From CAVPCY01 sp963702525 (lineage in GTDB: Bacteria > Actinomycetota > Coriobacteriia > Anaerosomatales > PHET01): a stretch of DNA of 64,000 nt. The position numbers and the translations under genes were made by a program. The stretch is taken from the NCBI GenBank assembly GCA_963702525.1, contig CAVPCY010000017.1:62001-126000 (forward strand). The letters run 5' to 3'. The notes beneath the pieces were generated by a model that saw only the letters and a list, made by a program, of their open reading frames with translations, searched no databases and was not told where the DNA came from. This document shows positions 34,189 to 42,802 of this stretch, piece after piece; within the stretch, counting starts at the first letter, position 1, and the number at the start of each line of letters is the position of its first letter.

Positions 34189-34875
34189 ATGGCTTCTGCC
34201 GACAAGCAGCGAGGCGCGCTTCAGATCATCTTCTCGTTCTTCCTCGGGCTCATGGTCACAGCGTTCATCGGAGTGGGCGTCTACACGTTCTATCCACCGC
34301 CTGAGGAGCGCTATCAAGAACAGCTTCAGGAGCTCTACCGCCGGCAGGAGGACGTCCAGAGCTTCAAGGAGCCCTCGGCGCTCACTCCCGGCGACCGGAC
34401 ACGGTTGAGGGATATCCAGGCCAACATCCGCAAGATCGAGGATGCGCAACAGGCCGCACGTGAGGTGTGGGGCCGCAACACGAGCATCATCCTCATCACG
34501 TTCGCCACTCTCGTCATGAGCATCTCGCTCATCATGTCCGACCGGCTCAAGGTGATCAGCAACGGCTTGCTGCTCGGGGGACTGTTCACCATGCTGTATG
34601 GCACCGGGTGGATAATCGCCACGGGTACATCGCAGGCCAGGTTCTTCGTGATGACGGCGGCACTCGCGATCACGCTGGGACTCGGCTACGTCAGGTTCGT
34701 GCGCGAGCGGCGTGAGAGCGAGGGGACGGCCACCGTGCTTGGCAGCACGGGTCAGGCCGTTGGGGAGCTAGCGGCGCTCTCGGCACGTGTGGACGCGCTC
34801 GAGCGGCGCAACGCGGCGCTGGCTGCGGCGATCACCCAAGAGGAGCAGGGCGAACCGCTTCCACCCGCTGAGTAG
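34189..34875 (+). CDS. Membrane protein of unknown function
   Basis: 228 residues. One N-terminal helix (IIFSFFLGLMVTAFIGVGVYTF), an external coiled region rich in Gln/Glu (residues 38-95), then three close helices (SIILITFATLVMSISLIM, GLLLGGLFTMLYGTGWII, FFVMTAALAITLGLGYV), and a C-terminal coiled coil (ELAALSARVDALERRNAALAAAI). No named family recognised. The gene converges with the HD-GYP gene (9 bases apart). Confidence 0.7.
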   Translation: MASADKQRGALQIIFSFFLGLMVTAFIGVGVYTFYPPPEERYQEQLQELYRRQEDVQSFKEPSALTPGDRTRLRDIQANIRKIEDAQQAAREVWGRNTSIILITFATLVMSISLIMSDRLKVISNGLLLGGLFTMLYGTGWIIATGTSQARFFVMTAALAITLGLGYVRFVRERRESEGTATVLGSTGQAVGELAALSARVDALERRNAALAAAITQEEQGEPLPPAE

Positions 34876-34884
34876 CGGGCGACT

Positions 34885-36390
34885 CTACAGGTACTGCCAG
34901 ACGTCGTCGACTCCGGCTTCGGCGGCGGGTACGCAGTCGGCGATACGATGGAGGGGCTGCCCCGTCTTGATGTCGATGACCCGGAGATCGAGAATCTCGG
35001 GAGTCTCCAGCCAGCGTCCGACCGTATCGGCAAGCACTTTCACGCGTGGGTGCAGCAGGTCGTCGTTGTTCACGCGGTAGACGATCGCAGTCGAGTCATC
35101 GTCGAGTTTGACGACGGCACCCATAGGATAGATGCCGAGCATCGCGACGAGCGCCTTGGTGACACCCGGATCGTATGCCTTCGCACGTCCCTGCATCAGG
35201 ACGGCCAGCGCCTTGTCGGGCCTGATCTCGCGCCGGAACGGGCGCATCGTGGTCATGGCGTCGTACGCGTCGCACACAGCGACGATCTTGCTGAACAGGT
35301 GCTGCTCGTTCGGCACGATCGCCTCGGGATATCCGAGCAGGTCGTGGCGCTGGTGGTGCTCGTAGGCGACGATCATCGGCATCTTGTCGGCGAGCTGGAT
35401 GCGCTTGAGCAGGTCGGCGCCCTCCTCGGCGTGCCGCTTGACGATCTGCCACTCCTCAGCCGTGAGGGGGCCCGGCTTCGCGAGTACGTCTTCGGGGATT
35501 CGGACCTTACCGATGTCGTAGAGCAGGCCCGCGAGCCCAAGCGAGTGCAGCTCCTCTCCGGAAAGCCCGAGCGCCGAGCCGAGGGATAGCGCGAGGATGC
35601 ACACGTTGATGGAGTGATTCAGCGTGTAGTCGTCGTGCCCCTTGATGGCGGTCAGTCCGATGACCGCCGCGGGATCTTGGAGCAGGTTGTCGAGCATCGA
35701 CTCGACCACCCGCTGCAGGGAGCCGACCTCCATCATGCGGCCGAGCTTCGCCTGCGTCTCGATCTCGTGCATCGCCGCGACGCCGTTGTCGTAGCTCTCG
35801 CGGGCGCGGGCCCGGACCTCCCGGTTGCGCTCCTCGTTGCCCGAGTCCTCGAGCGTGCTCGTCTCGGCGACTGCGATGTCGACGACCTTGCGCGCCTCGA
35901 GAAACGACCGTGCGCTCTCGATGTCGGCGACGCGGGCCTCGGCAAGCAACTCGATCAACGCAGCCGCTTCCTCGGCGGTCACTCCGTGAGAGAAGGTGAT
36001 CGCCGAGATGCCGTGGGCGAGGACCTCTTCTATGAGCTTGCTGTAGGTGACGCTCTCCTCGGGGAACACCTGGTTCTCCACGAACAGCGTGCTCTTGTAG
36101 ATGTTGATCGCGACGGTCTCGAAACCGAACTCGGCAAGCGAGCGGACCGCGGATGCGAGCTCTGCCAAGGAGTCGGCCACGAGCGGGTGGGTTGTCGGGT
36201 ACAGAGCGGCGTTGGTATGCGCGACCGCCAAGGAGCGGACGAGTTCGCGCGCGCGCTGCAGTTTCTCCGGTGTCGCGAACGGCGCTTGGACAGCGATGAA
36301 GGCGGGCGTGACGCCGGCCGTCTCGGCTGCGATCTCCTCGGGGGTGGCCAGTGGCCCTTCGTCCTCGGGGCGGTACGGTGCGTCTGTCAC
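34885..36390 (-). CDS. HD-GYP-type protein with altered metal ligands
   Basis: 501 residues. The C-terminal half is an HD-GYP domain: HDDYTLNHSINVCILALSLG, GLAGLLYDIGKVRIPEDVLAKPGPLTAEEWQIVKRHAEEGADLL, AYEHHQRHDLLGYPEAI, FSKIVAVCDAYDAMTTMRPFR. In active c-di-GMP phosphodiesterases these read LLHDIGK, HHE and GxGYP; here the HD His is Tyr, HHE is HHQ, and GxGYP is LLGYP. So activity may be lost or changed. The N-terminal half is helical, without a known sensor. Its start overlaps the stop of the HEAT-repeat gene (ATGA), so the two form an operon. Confidence 0.85.
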   Translation of the reverse strand: MTDAPYRPEDEGPLATPEEIAAETAGVTPAFIAVQAPFATPEKLQRARELVRSLAVAHTNAALYPTTHPLVADSLAELASAVRSLAEFGFETVAINIYKSTLFVENQVFPEESVTYSKLIEEVLAHGISAITFSHGVTAEEAAALIELLAEARVADIESARSFLEARKVVDIAVAETSTLEDSGNEERNREVRARARESYDNGVAAMHEIETQAKLGRMMEVGSLQRVVESMLDNLLQDPAAVIGLTAIKGHDDYTLNHSINVCILALSLGSALGLSGEELHSLGLAGLLYDIGKVRIPEDVLAKPGPLTAEEWQIVKRHAEEGADLLKRIQLADKMPMIVAYEHHQRHDLLGYPEAIVPNEQHLFSKIVAVCDAYDAMTTMRPFRREIRPDKALAVLMQGRAKAYDPGVTKALVAMLGIYPMGAVVKLDDDSTAIVYRVNNDDLLHPRVKVLADTVGRWLETPEILDLRVIDIKTGQPLHRIADCVPAAEAGVDDVWQYL

Positions 36391-38291
36391 GTGTGACTCA
36401 CTCCTCGGTCTGTCGCGATGCCATCAGCGGCGGTGATGGCCTGATTCCGGAGTTCCCTGTTCTTCCTGCCGATCCTGATTGTATGCGCAGCGAAGCTCCT
36501 AAGCGCCTTTTCCGCCTCGGGCGTGCCGATCTGCTCGAGCGACCGGATGATCTCTTTGCGCGTCTCGTACGTGCGAGCGAATACGTTGAGGTCCTCGAGC
36601 GCGCGAGAGAGCGCGGGGACGGCGGCGGTGGTCTTCGCGCGTCCTATCTCGCGCACGACGTAGCGCTGGGTCTCCGGCTCGCGGTGCCTCAGTGCCTTGA
36701 CGAGCGCGGCGGACGCCTCGGGCGACTGCATAGCGGCGAGCGAGCGGATGGCCGCGAAACGCACGGACTCATCAAGGCTGGCCAGCATGCCCGCGACGAC
36801 CGGCACCGCACGCTTATCGCCCAGCGTAGGCAGTACGTCGAGGATCGCTACCGCCGCGGGTGGCTCCGCGGTGCGCAACTTCTGCCGAGCAACTCCGAGC
36901 ACCCCTTCGCTCATGCCACGCAGCACCGGACGGAATAGCGACCGGCGCTGCGGGCCCATGCGAACGTAGCTGTCAAGCAGGGCCTCGGCACCTGCCGTGC
37001 CCGCGGCATGGAGTATCTCCCCGGCTATCGCAGCGTCTGCGTCAGAGTCGGAGACACGGCAGACGTCGGCCAGCACTTCGGGTTCAGCGAGTGTGGAGCG
37101 CGCTGCGTTCACAGCGTCGGTGAGGGCGGGCTCTGCGGCGATCTCGTCTAGTCGGCGCAGCGCCTCGCGCACCTGAGTGAACGATCCGTCACGCGTCGCC
37201 TGGGGCAGCACCTCGCCCATGGCGCGCACCGTCTCGATGTCCGTGCGGCTGTACGAGACAGCGGTGGCAGTCGCGAGTGCGCGCCCGGACGCGAGCGCCG
37301 GGGAGGCGACCGCGACCTGCCGCTCGATGTCGCTAGGGTCCTCCTCGATCGCCATCACCTCGGCGAGCTGCTCCGCCTGTTCGGTCGTCGCGACGCCGGG
37401 CTCGAAATCGACGTCGGGAGTGGGCGCGAGCATGAAAGCGAGTAGCTTGGCGGTGTCGGGCGGCAGCTCTATCGCCGCTGTGATGCGCCTTGGGTCGATG
37501 CCGGCCTGTCCCGCTACCAGCGTGAAGAGCCGAGCGAGCGCCGCCGGCTTCATCCGCGCGATGACCTCGAGCATGCCTTCCATGCGGCCGCCTTCGGTGT
37601 CGGTCGTGAGCGCCATCGAGAGCACGCGGACGCGCGTCGCCTCGTCGAGCCGCATCATCGCTGCGGCTATGCGCTCCATCGCGAGTTCTCGGGTCGCGTC
37701 CTCGAGTCGGGCGATCGCCTCGGCGACCTCATCGGCCGCCGGGCCCGCCGCCGCGGCGTCCGCTCGGCGTTCGACGGCCTTCGCCACCTCGGTGGCGATC
37801 TCGTCCAGCGGTGCTGTCGTGGGATCGAGACCGGACAGCCCCTCTTCCTCAGATGCGCGCAGCGAGACCTCTATCACGGCGATGTGGCGTACTCCGCCGC
37901 CGACAAGCGCGGCTCTCGGTCCGCCTCCTGTCCTGATCTCCTTGGAGTCGGTGTTTGCGACCTCCACGAAGACTCGGGTTTCTTGCTCGAGCACCCCCGG
38001 GACGATGACTACCTGGCCAACCTGCATCGAATGGAGTGCCTCGGCGAACGCGACCACCTGGCTTTGCCCTGCAGCGACCTCGCTGTCGCCGACACGGAAG
38101 GCATGCGGGTCGACGATGAATCGCAGTGGGCCGTTGGCTGTGAGTTCGTTGATGCGCGTGGTGAACCGTCCGGCGGCCTCGAGAGGCAGCGCGGAACCAG
38201 GAGGGTAGAGCCGCGCGCTGCCCACAGCCGAAGCGAGAAGCCGAATCGCCTCCTCGGCACGCGGGAAGCCCTCTTTGTCCCCCGACAACAC
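36387..38291 (-). CDS. HEAT-repeat protein, partner of the HD-GYP protein
   Basis: 634 residues. The first 150 or so resemble the N-terminus of the HD-GYP partner (EEAIRLLASAVGSARLYPPGSAL compares with its ELVRSLAVAHTNAALYPTTHPL), suggesting a shared, duplicated N-domain. The C-terminal 200 are HEAT-type helical pairs (LPTLGDKRAVPVVAGMLASLDESVRFAAIRSLAAMQSPEASAALVKAL). AGGAGGAGGGG precedes adjacent GTG (38291) and TTG (38288) codons; either could start. No catalytic motif. Likely a scaffold or regulator for the HD-GYP protein. Confidence 0.75.
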   Translation of the reverse strand: MLSGDKEGFPRAEEAIRLLASAVGSARLYPPGSALPLEAAGRFTTRINELTANGPLRFIVDPHAFRVGDSEVAAGQSQVVAFAEALHSMQVGQVVIVPGVLEQETRVFVEVANTDSKEIRTGGGPRAALVGGGVRHIAVIEVSLRASEEEGLSGLDPTTAPLDEIATEVAKAVERRADAAAAGPAADEVAEAIARLEDATRELAMERIAAAMMRLDEATRVRVLSMALTTDTEGGRMEGMLEVIARMKPAALARLFTLVAGQAGIDPRRITAAIELPPDTAKLLAFMLAPTPDVDFEPGVATTEQAEQLAEVMAIEEDPSDIERQVAVASPALASGRALATATAVSYSRTDIETVRAMGEVLPQATRDGSFTQVREALRRLDEIAAEPALTDAVNAARSTLAEPEVLADVCRVSDSDADAAIAGEILHAAGTAGAEALLDSYVRMGPQRRSLFRPVLRGMSEGVLGVARQKLRTAEPPAAVAILDVLPTLGDKRAVPVVAGMLASLDESVRFAAIRSLAAMQSPEASAALVKALRHREPETQRYVVREIGRAKTTAAVPALSRALEDLNVFARTYETRKEIIRSLEQIGTPEAEKALRSFAAHTIRIGRKNRELRNQAITAADGIATDRGVSHT

Positions 38292-38465
38292 CCCTCCTCC
38301 TATCGCGTTTTGCCCGCAGTTACTGGTATATCGGGTTAGGGCCGCGTGCGCCACACGAAGATGAAAGCGAACATGTGCGCGACCGCACAGTCACCAATCG
38401 TGCGACGCTGGCCTGCTGAGGGCAACAACCCGATACAGTGGTGACATACAAGAACCGGGAGCCAC

Positions 38466-38960
38466 GTGTCTCTCAGAACAGAGGCGTACTACAGATCGGT
38501 CGCCACCGAGGCGCTCGGCAGCCTGCCGTGCGACGAGCCACCTGTGCCTATCGACGCCCTTGTCTCAGCGCTGGGAATCCCCGTGCGTGCGGTGAGCCTG
38601 CCCGACTTCTTCACCTCTGCGCTCGTGTACGAAGACGGGCTGCCGGTTATGGTGCTGAACTGGGCCAAGCCTGAGCCCGAGCGCCGCATTGCGCTCGCCC
38701 ACATGCTCGGCCACGTGCTGCTCGTGCTGAACGGGGACGACGAGAGCTTCCCGCGCGAGCAGGGCGACCACAAGGGCGCGGACCTGGTCGCGAATGAGTT
38801 GATGCTCCCCGGGCAGATGGTCGCCGATCAGGCGAAGCTGTGGTTCAACGACTTCCGCTACCTTGCGCGGCTGTTCGGCGTCGGCGAGGAGCAGATGCTC
38901 GACCGCATGCGTCAAATGGGGCTTATCAGCGGTCCCCAGGGCGCGGTGTGGGACTACTAG
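38466..38960 (+). CDS. ImmA/IrrE-type metallopeptidase fold with altered active site
   Basis: 164 residues with the IrrE/ImmA layout: VPIDALVSALGIPVRAVSLPDF, RRIALAHMLGHVLL, and DLVANELMLPGQMV (family: A..FA..LLMP). The zinc motif HExxH reads HMLGH, so the catalytic Glu is Met, though both His remain. It may bind metal without cleaving, or act as a regulator. GTG start with GGGAG upstream. The gene stands alone between the HEAT and ROK genes. Confidence 0.75.
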   Translation: MSLRTEAYYRSVATEALGSLPCDEPPVPIDALVSALGIPVRAVSLPDFFTSALVYEDGLPVMVLNWAKPEPERRIALAHMLGHVLLVLNGDDESFPREQGDHKGADLVANELMLPGQMVADQAKLWFNDFRYLARLFGVGEEQMLDRMRQMGLISGPQGAVWDY

Positions 38961-39050
38961 GGTCTGAGCGGCGCGTAGCGCGGTATCATCGAGTGAGAGG
39001 GTGGCGCTGTTTCGGCATGCCGCCTCGGATGGTTCTGGAAGAGGGGATTC

Positions 39051-40025
39051 ATGCGGACCACGTACGCTGTGGGTGTGGATGTTGGGGGAACGAGGATTGC
39101 CGCGGGGCTTGTCGAGCGCAAGGGCCGCATCGTACGGGACAAGCGGGAGCTCACGCCACACACCGGGCCGTTTGCCGTGGTGGATACCATCATCGACCTG
39201 GTCGAAGACGTCACTGCGGGCATCCATCCCTCAGAGCTTGCCGGCGTGGGTATCGGTCTGCCCGCACAGGTCGACTTCCTGAGGCAGGAAGTGGAGTTCT
39301 GCACGAACCTGCCGCTTGCAGGCGTGGATGTGAGGTCGCTCGTGATGTCTCGGACCAAGAGCGAGGTCACCATCGACAACGACGGCAATCTCGCCGCGCT
39401 GGGGGAGTCACGCTACGGCGCCGCGAAGGGCGTGCGCGACTTCCTGATGATCACGCTGGGCACCGGTGTCGGCGGTGGGATGTTCATCGCAGGCGAGCCG
39501 TATCGGGGTAGCCGGGGACTTGGCGGTGAGATCGGCCACACCGTCATCGACCTTGATGGACCGGAGTGTCCCTGCGGCGGTCATGGTCACCTCGAGGGCT
39601 ACCTCGGGCGCCCGGCGATCGCGGCCAGGGGCAAGGAGGCCGCACTCTCGTTCTCCGGCCGAGCGATCGTCGACGCCGCCGGGGGGAACGCCGACGACAT
39701 CACTGCCGAGTCGGTGGTTCTCGCGGCAAAGGGCGGCGACTCGGTCGCGCGAACCATCCTTCTCGAGTGTGGCGAAGTGTTCGGCCGCGCGCTCGTGGGA
39801 CTCGTGAACATCTTCAATCCCAAGCTGATCTGTGTGGGAGGCGGAATCGGCGAATCCGCTGAGTTCTTGGTCACCCGAGCGACCGAGGTCATGCAGGCAG
39901 AGGCGCTCGCCGGTCGCAGGGACGTGTCGGTGGTTCAGGCAGTGTTGGGTAACGACGCCGGGATCCTCGGCGCGGCGACCCTCGCTTTCGACGAGCACGA
40001 CTCCCGAGAAGGCCTACACCGCTGA
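39051..40025 (+). CDS. ROK family sugar kinase (glucokinase-like)
   Basis: 324 residues. ATP loop GVDVGGTRIAAGLVE, the catalytic region TIDNDGNLAALGESRYGAAKG, LGTGVGGGMFIAGEPYRG, and the ROK signature GGEIGHTVIDLDGPECPCGGHGHLEGYLG. The zinc site usually reads CxCGxxGCxE; here the last Cys is His (GHLE), which could still bind metal. Probably phosphorylates glucose or a related sugar. It is followed 29 bases later by the DUF362 gene. Confidence 0.9.
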   Translation: MRTTYAVGVDVGGTRIAAGLVERKGRIVRDKRELTPHTGPFAVVDTIIDLVEDVTAGIHPSELAGVGIGLPAQVDFLRQEVEFCTNLPLAGVDVRSLVMSRTKSEVTIDNDGNLAALGESRYGAAKGVRDFLMITLGTGVGGGMFIAGEPYRGSRGLGGEIGHTVIDLDGPECPCGGHGHLEGYLGRPAIAARGKEAALSFSGRAIVDAAGGNADDITAESVVLAAKGGDSVARTILLECGEVFGRALVGLVNIFNPKLICVGGGIGESAEFLVTRATEVMQAEALAGRRDVSVVQAVLGNDAGILGAATLAFDEHDSREGLHR

Positions 40026-40054
40026 CAAGACGCGTCTCCAACCAGGAGGTTCAC

Positions 40055-41713
40055 ATGAGCGACGACCGCATCGAATCCCACGAAGAACGCCTCCTCGTCT
40101 TGCGAGACAAGGCCGCCCGCGAGGGGTTCGTCGTTGGCGACGATGTGCTCGACTACATCGCCGGCAAGTACGCGTTGGCGACCACGCTCAAGGGAGCTTT
40201 GATCAACGTGCAGGCGCTCGCCTCGCGCAAGGGCGTCCCCGTGTCGCTATCGATCGCGCGGCTCGCGCTGGACGGGATTCGCGAGACGCCCGCGCCCCTG
40301 CTCCCGGAACAGGTCGCCGCCGACGACGGCCCGTGGGCCGAGCCCGCTGACGAATGGGCGCCAGAACCGCAGGGCGCGGAACCGGACGCCGACACGTGGG
40401 ACGAGCCCGTGATCGGGCTCAGCGCGGGCGCGCCATCGGAGGCGCTGCCTGCCTCCGAACTCGAGCCGGTAGACGGCGAAGCCGGTCCGGACCCCGCCAT
40501 GACGGCGACGCTGTTCGTCCCGCCTCCTCCGCAGGCGCCTCCGGGGCCGGTCGTCACGGCGCCTGCGCCCGCTGCCGTCCACGAGCCGGAGGCTGCGCAC
40601 GAGACCGAACCGGCTGTCGTCTGGTTCGCGCCCATGCGCAGCACCAAGAAGGAGTCGCTGGTCAAGCGAGTCGGCAACCTGCTCAAGGTCGTCGGCATCA
40701 AGCACGCTGTCGGCGACGGCGACCTGGTCGCGATCAAGCTGCACTTCGGCGAAGAGGGCAACACCGGCTTCGTGCAGCCCATCTTCTTGCGCGAGGTTGT
40801 GCGCCAGGTTCGCAAGTGCGGCGCGAAGCCTTTTCTGACCGACTGCAACACCCTGTATCGCGGCAAGCGCGGCAACGCCGTCGATCACCTCAACTGCGCG
40901 ATCCACAACGGCTTCAGCCACGCCACGCTCAACGCGCCGATCATCATTGCTGACGGTCTCGATGGCCGAGACGGCGTCGACGTCGCGATCTCGGGGTTCA
41001 AGCACTTCGATAGCGTTCGCATAGGTGCTGCGGCTGTCCACGCGGACGCCATGGTCGTGGTCACACACGTGAAGGGCCACGAGGCCACCGGTTTCGGCGG
41101 CGCGATAAAGAACGTGGGCATGGGCCTCGGGACGCGCGCAGCAAAGCAGCGGATGCACAGCGATCTCAAGCCGCAGGTCACCGCCGAGAAGTGCACCGCC
41201 TGCAAGCGCTGCGTCAAGTCATGTCCCGTCCGTGCGATCGAGATCGTCGACAAGGTCGCGGTCATCGACTACGAGAAATGCTACGGCTGCGGAGAGTGCG
41301 TCGCCGCCTGCCCATACGGGGCCATCGGCATCCAGTGGAAGACCGAACCTCAGGCGATCCAGGAGAAGATGGTCGAACACTGCGCTGGCGCGCTCGCCGA
41401 CAAGGACGGCAAGGTCGTCTACCTGTCGTTCGTGACCAACGTCTCGCCCGACTGCGATTGCTGGAGCTTCTCGGATGCGAGTGTCGTGGCAGACATAGGA
41501 GTGCTCGCATCGACCGACTTGGTCGCCATCGACCAGGCCGCCTACGACCTGGTCACCCAGGCGCAGGGCCTGCCGGGCAGCCGTGGTGAGGGCCTGGGGG
41601 CAGGCGTCGACAAGTTCCACGAGATCACCGGGATCGACGGGACGGTCATGCTCGAGTACGCCGAGACGCACGCAATGGGAACCAGGTCGTACGAGCTCAA
41701 GATGCTCGACTAG
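40055..41713 (+). CDS. DUF362 ferredoxin protein with DnaA-lid-like N-terminal domain
   Basis: 552 residues. Residues 180-552 are a DUF362 domain (VWFAPMRSTKKESLVKRVGNLLKVVGI, VAIKLHFGEEGNTGFVQPIFLREVV, FLTDCNTLYRGKR, HVKGHEATGFGGAIKNVGMG) with two [4Fe-4S] motifs (CTACKRCVKSCP and CYGCGECVAACPYGA). Residues 9-75 (LRDKAAREGFVVGDDVLDYIAGKYALATTLKGALINVQALASRKGVPVSLSIARLALD) follow the lid subdomain of DnaA (ELEGALNR.-like). An acidic, proline-rich linker of about 100 residues joins them. DUF362 function is unsettled; it may be a ferredoxin-like electron carrier. AGGAGG precedes the ATG. Confidence 0.85.
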   Translation: MSDDRIESHEERLLVLRDKAAREGFVVGDDVLDYIAGKYALATTLKGALINVQALASRKGVPVSLSIARLALDGIRETPAPLLPEQVAADDGPWAEPADEWAPEPQGAEPDADTWDEPVIGLSAGAPSEALPASELEPVDGEAGPDPAMTATLFVPPPPQAPPGPVVTAPAPAAVHEPEAAHETEPAVVWFAPMRSTKKESLVKRVGNLLKVVGIKHAVGDGDLVAIKLHFGEEGNTGFVQPIFLREVVRQVRKCGAKPFLTDCNTLYRGKRGNAVDHLNCAIHNGFSHATLNAPIIIADGLDGRDGVDVAISGFKHFDSVRIGAAAVHADAMVVVTHVKGHEATGFGGAIKNVGMGLGTRAAKQRMHSDLKPQVTAEKCTACKRCVKSCPVRAIEIVDKVAVIDYEKCYGCGECVAACPYGAIGIQWKTEPQAIQEKMVEHCAGALADKDGKVVYLSFVTNVSPDCDCWSFSDASVVADIGVLASTDLVAIDQAAYDLVTQAQGLPGSRGEGLGAGVDKFHEITGIDGTVMLEYAETHAMGTRSYELKMLD

Positions 41714-41731
41714 CGCGACGGAGGGGTCAGC

Positions 41732-42802
41732 ATGGACTACGGCGACATCATCAAGCGGTCGTGGCGCATCACCTGGCGCTACAAGGCGTTGTGGGTGCTC
41801 GGCATCTTCGCCGGGGTCTCGGGTTGCCAGGCGAGCGGTGGGTCGAGCGGCAACAGCGGTGGCTCGAGTGGCAACAGCTTCCAGCAGTTTGGAAACGAGT
41901 TCTCACGCTTCCGGTTCGAGCGCTTCATGGACCGGCTCGCCGAGCTCATCCCGCTGCTTGTCGCTATCGGTCTTGCGCTGATGCTGATCGGACTCGTCAT
42001 CGCTGTGCTTTCGATCGCGGCACGGGGCGGTCTGGTTCTGGGAACCAACGCTGCCGACGAAGGTCGCCGTGCCACGCTCACCGAACTGTGGGGTGCAGGT
42101 TTCGCCCGCTTCTGGCCCCTGCTCGGCCTGGACCTTCTGCTGAAGCTGCCGATCCTCGCCGTTGTGCTGGTCATGATGGCCGGAATCGCCGTCCCGATCT
42201 TCTCGGCGATGGCCGCAGGCGGACAGCCCACCATGGCAACGTTCGCTCCCGTGTGCGGCAGCCTGGGGCTTGGCGTGCCACTGCTGTTCGTCATGAGCTT
42301 CGTGCTCGGCATCATGTACCTGATCGCCCTGCGCTACATGATGATCGGCGGTCAGGGCGTGCTCGAGTCGGCCGGCAATGGGTGGCGCTTCTTCCGCGCT
42401 CGCTTCAAGGACACGTTCCTGATGTGGCTGATCAACGCCGGGCTCAACATCGCTGCGTCCTTTGCGCTCGCGATCCCCATGGTCATCGTCGGCATCGGTG
42501 TTGCGGTCCCGATCGTGGCCGCGATCATAGGCGGGAAATGGACCATCCTCGCCGGCGCGATCGCCTTCACGGTGTTCGCGATCTGGATCATTGCGCTGGC
42601 GTACAACGCGATATGGGGGACGTTCACCTCGGCCCTATGGACGGTGTTCTTCCGCGACGTCGCCGGTCTGAGCGCGACGGCTCCCATGGCCGTCACGGCG
42701 GAACCGGTCTTTGCGGCCGCCAACTATCCCGACCCCGTTGCGCCGTCCATGGCCCCTCTCGACGCTCCTCCGATGGCGCCGCATCCTCCGGCCGATGCCT
42801 GA
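41732..42802 (+). CDS. Polytopic membrane protein, unknown function
   Basis: 356 residues with about six helices (first WVLGIFAGVSG; then LVAIGLALMLIGLVIAVLSIAARG and others), a Gly/Ser-rich external loop near residues 33-50 (GGSSGNSGGSSGNS), and a Pro/Ala-rich C-terminal tail. The opening DIIKRSWRITWRYKALWVLGIF and the AIWGTFTSALWTVFFRD end occur in DUF7544/glycerophosphodiesterase-membrane-domain-like proteins of actinobacteria. Overlaps rsmI by eight bases and so is coupled to it. Confidence 0.75.
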   Translation: MDYGDIIKRSWRITWRYKALWVLGIFAGVSGCQASGGSSGNSGGSSGNSFQQFGNEFSRFRFERFMDRLAELIPLLVAIGLALMLIGLVIAVLSIAARGGLVLGTNAADEGRRATLTELWGAGFARFWPLLGLDLLLKLPILAVVLVMMAGIAVPIFSAMAAGGQPTMATFAPVCGSLGLGVPLLFVMSFVLGIMYLIALRYMMIGGQGVLESAGNGWRFFRARFKDTFLMWLINAGLNIAASFALAIPMVIVGIGVAVPIVAAIIGGKWTILAGAIAFTVFAIWIIALAYNAIWGTFTSALWTVFFRDVAGLSATAPMAVTAEPVFAAANYPDPVAPSMAPLDAPPMAPHPPADA

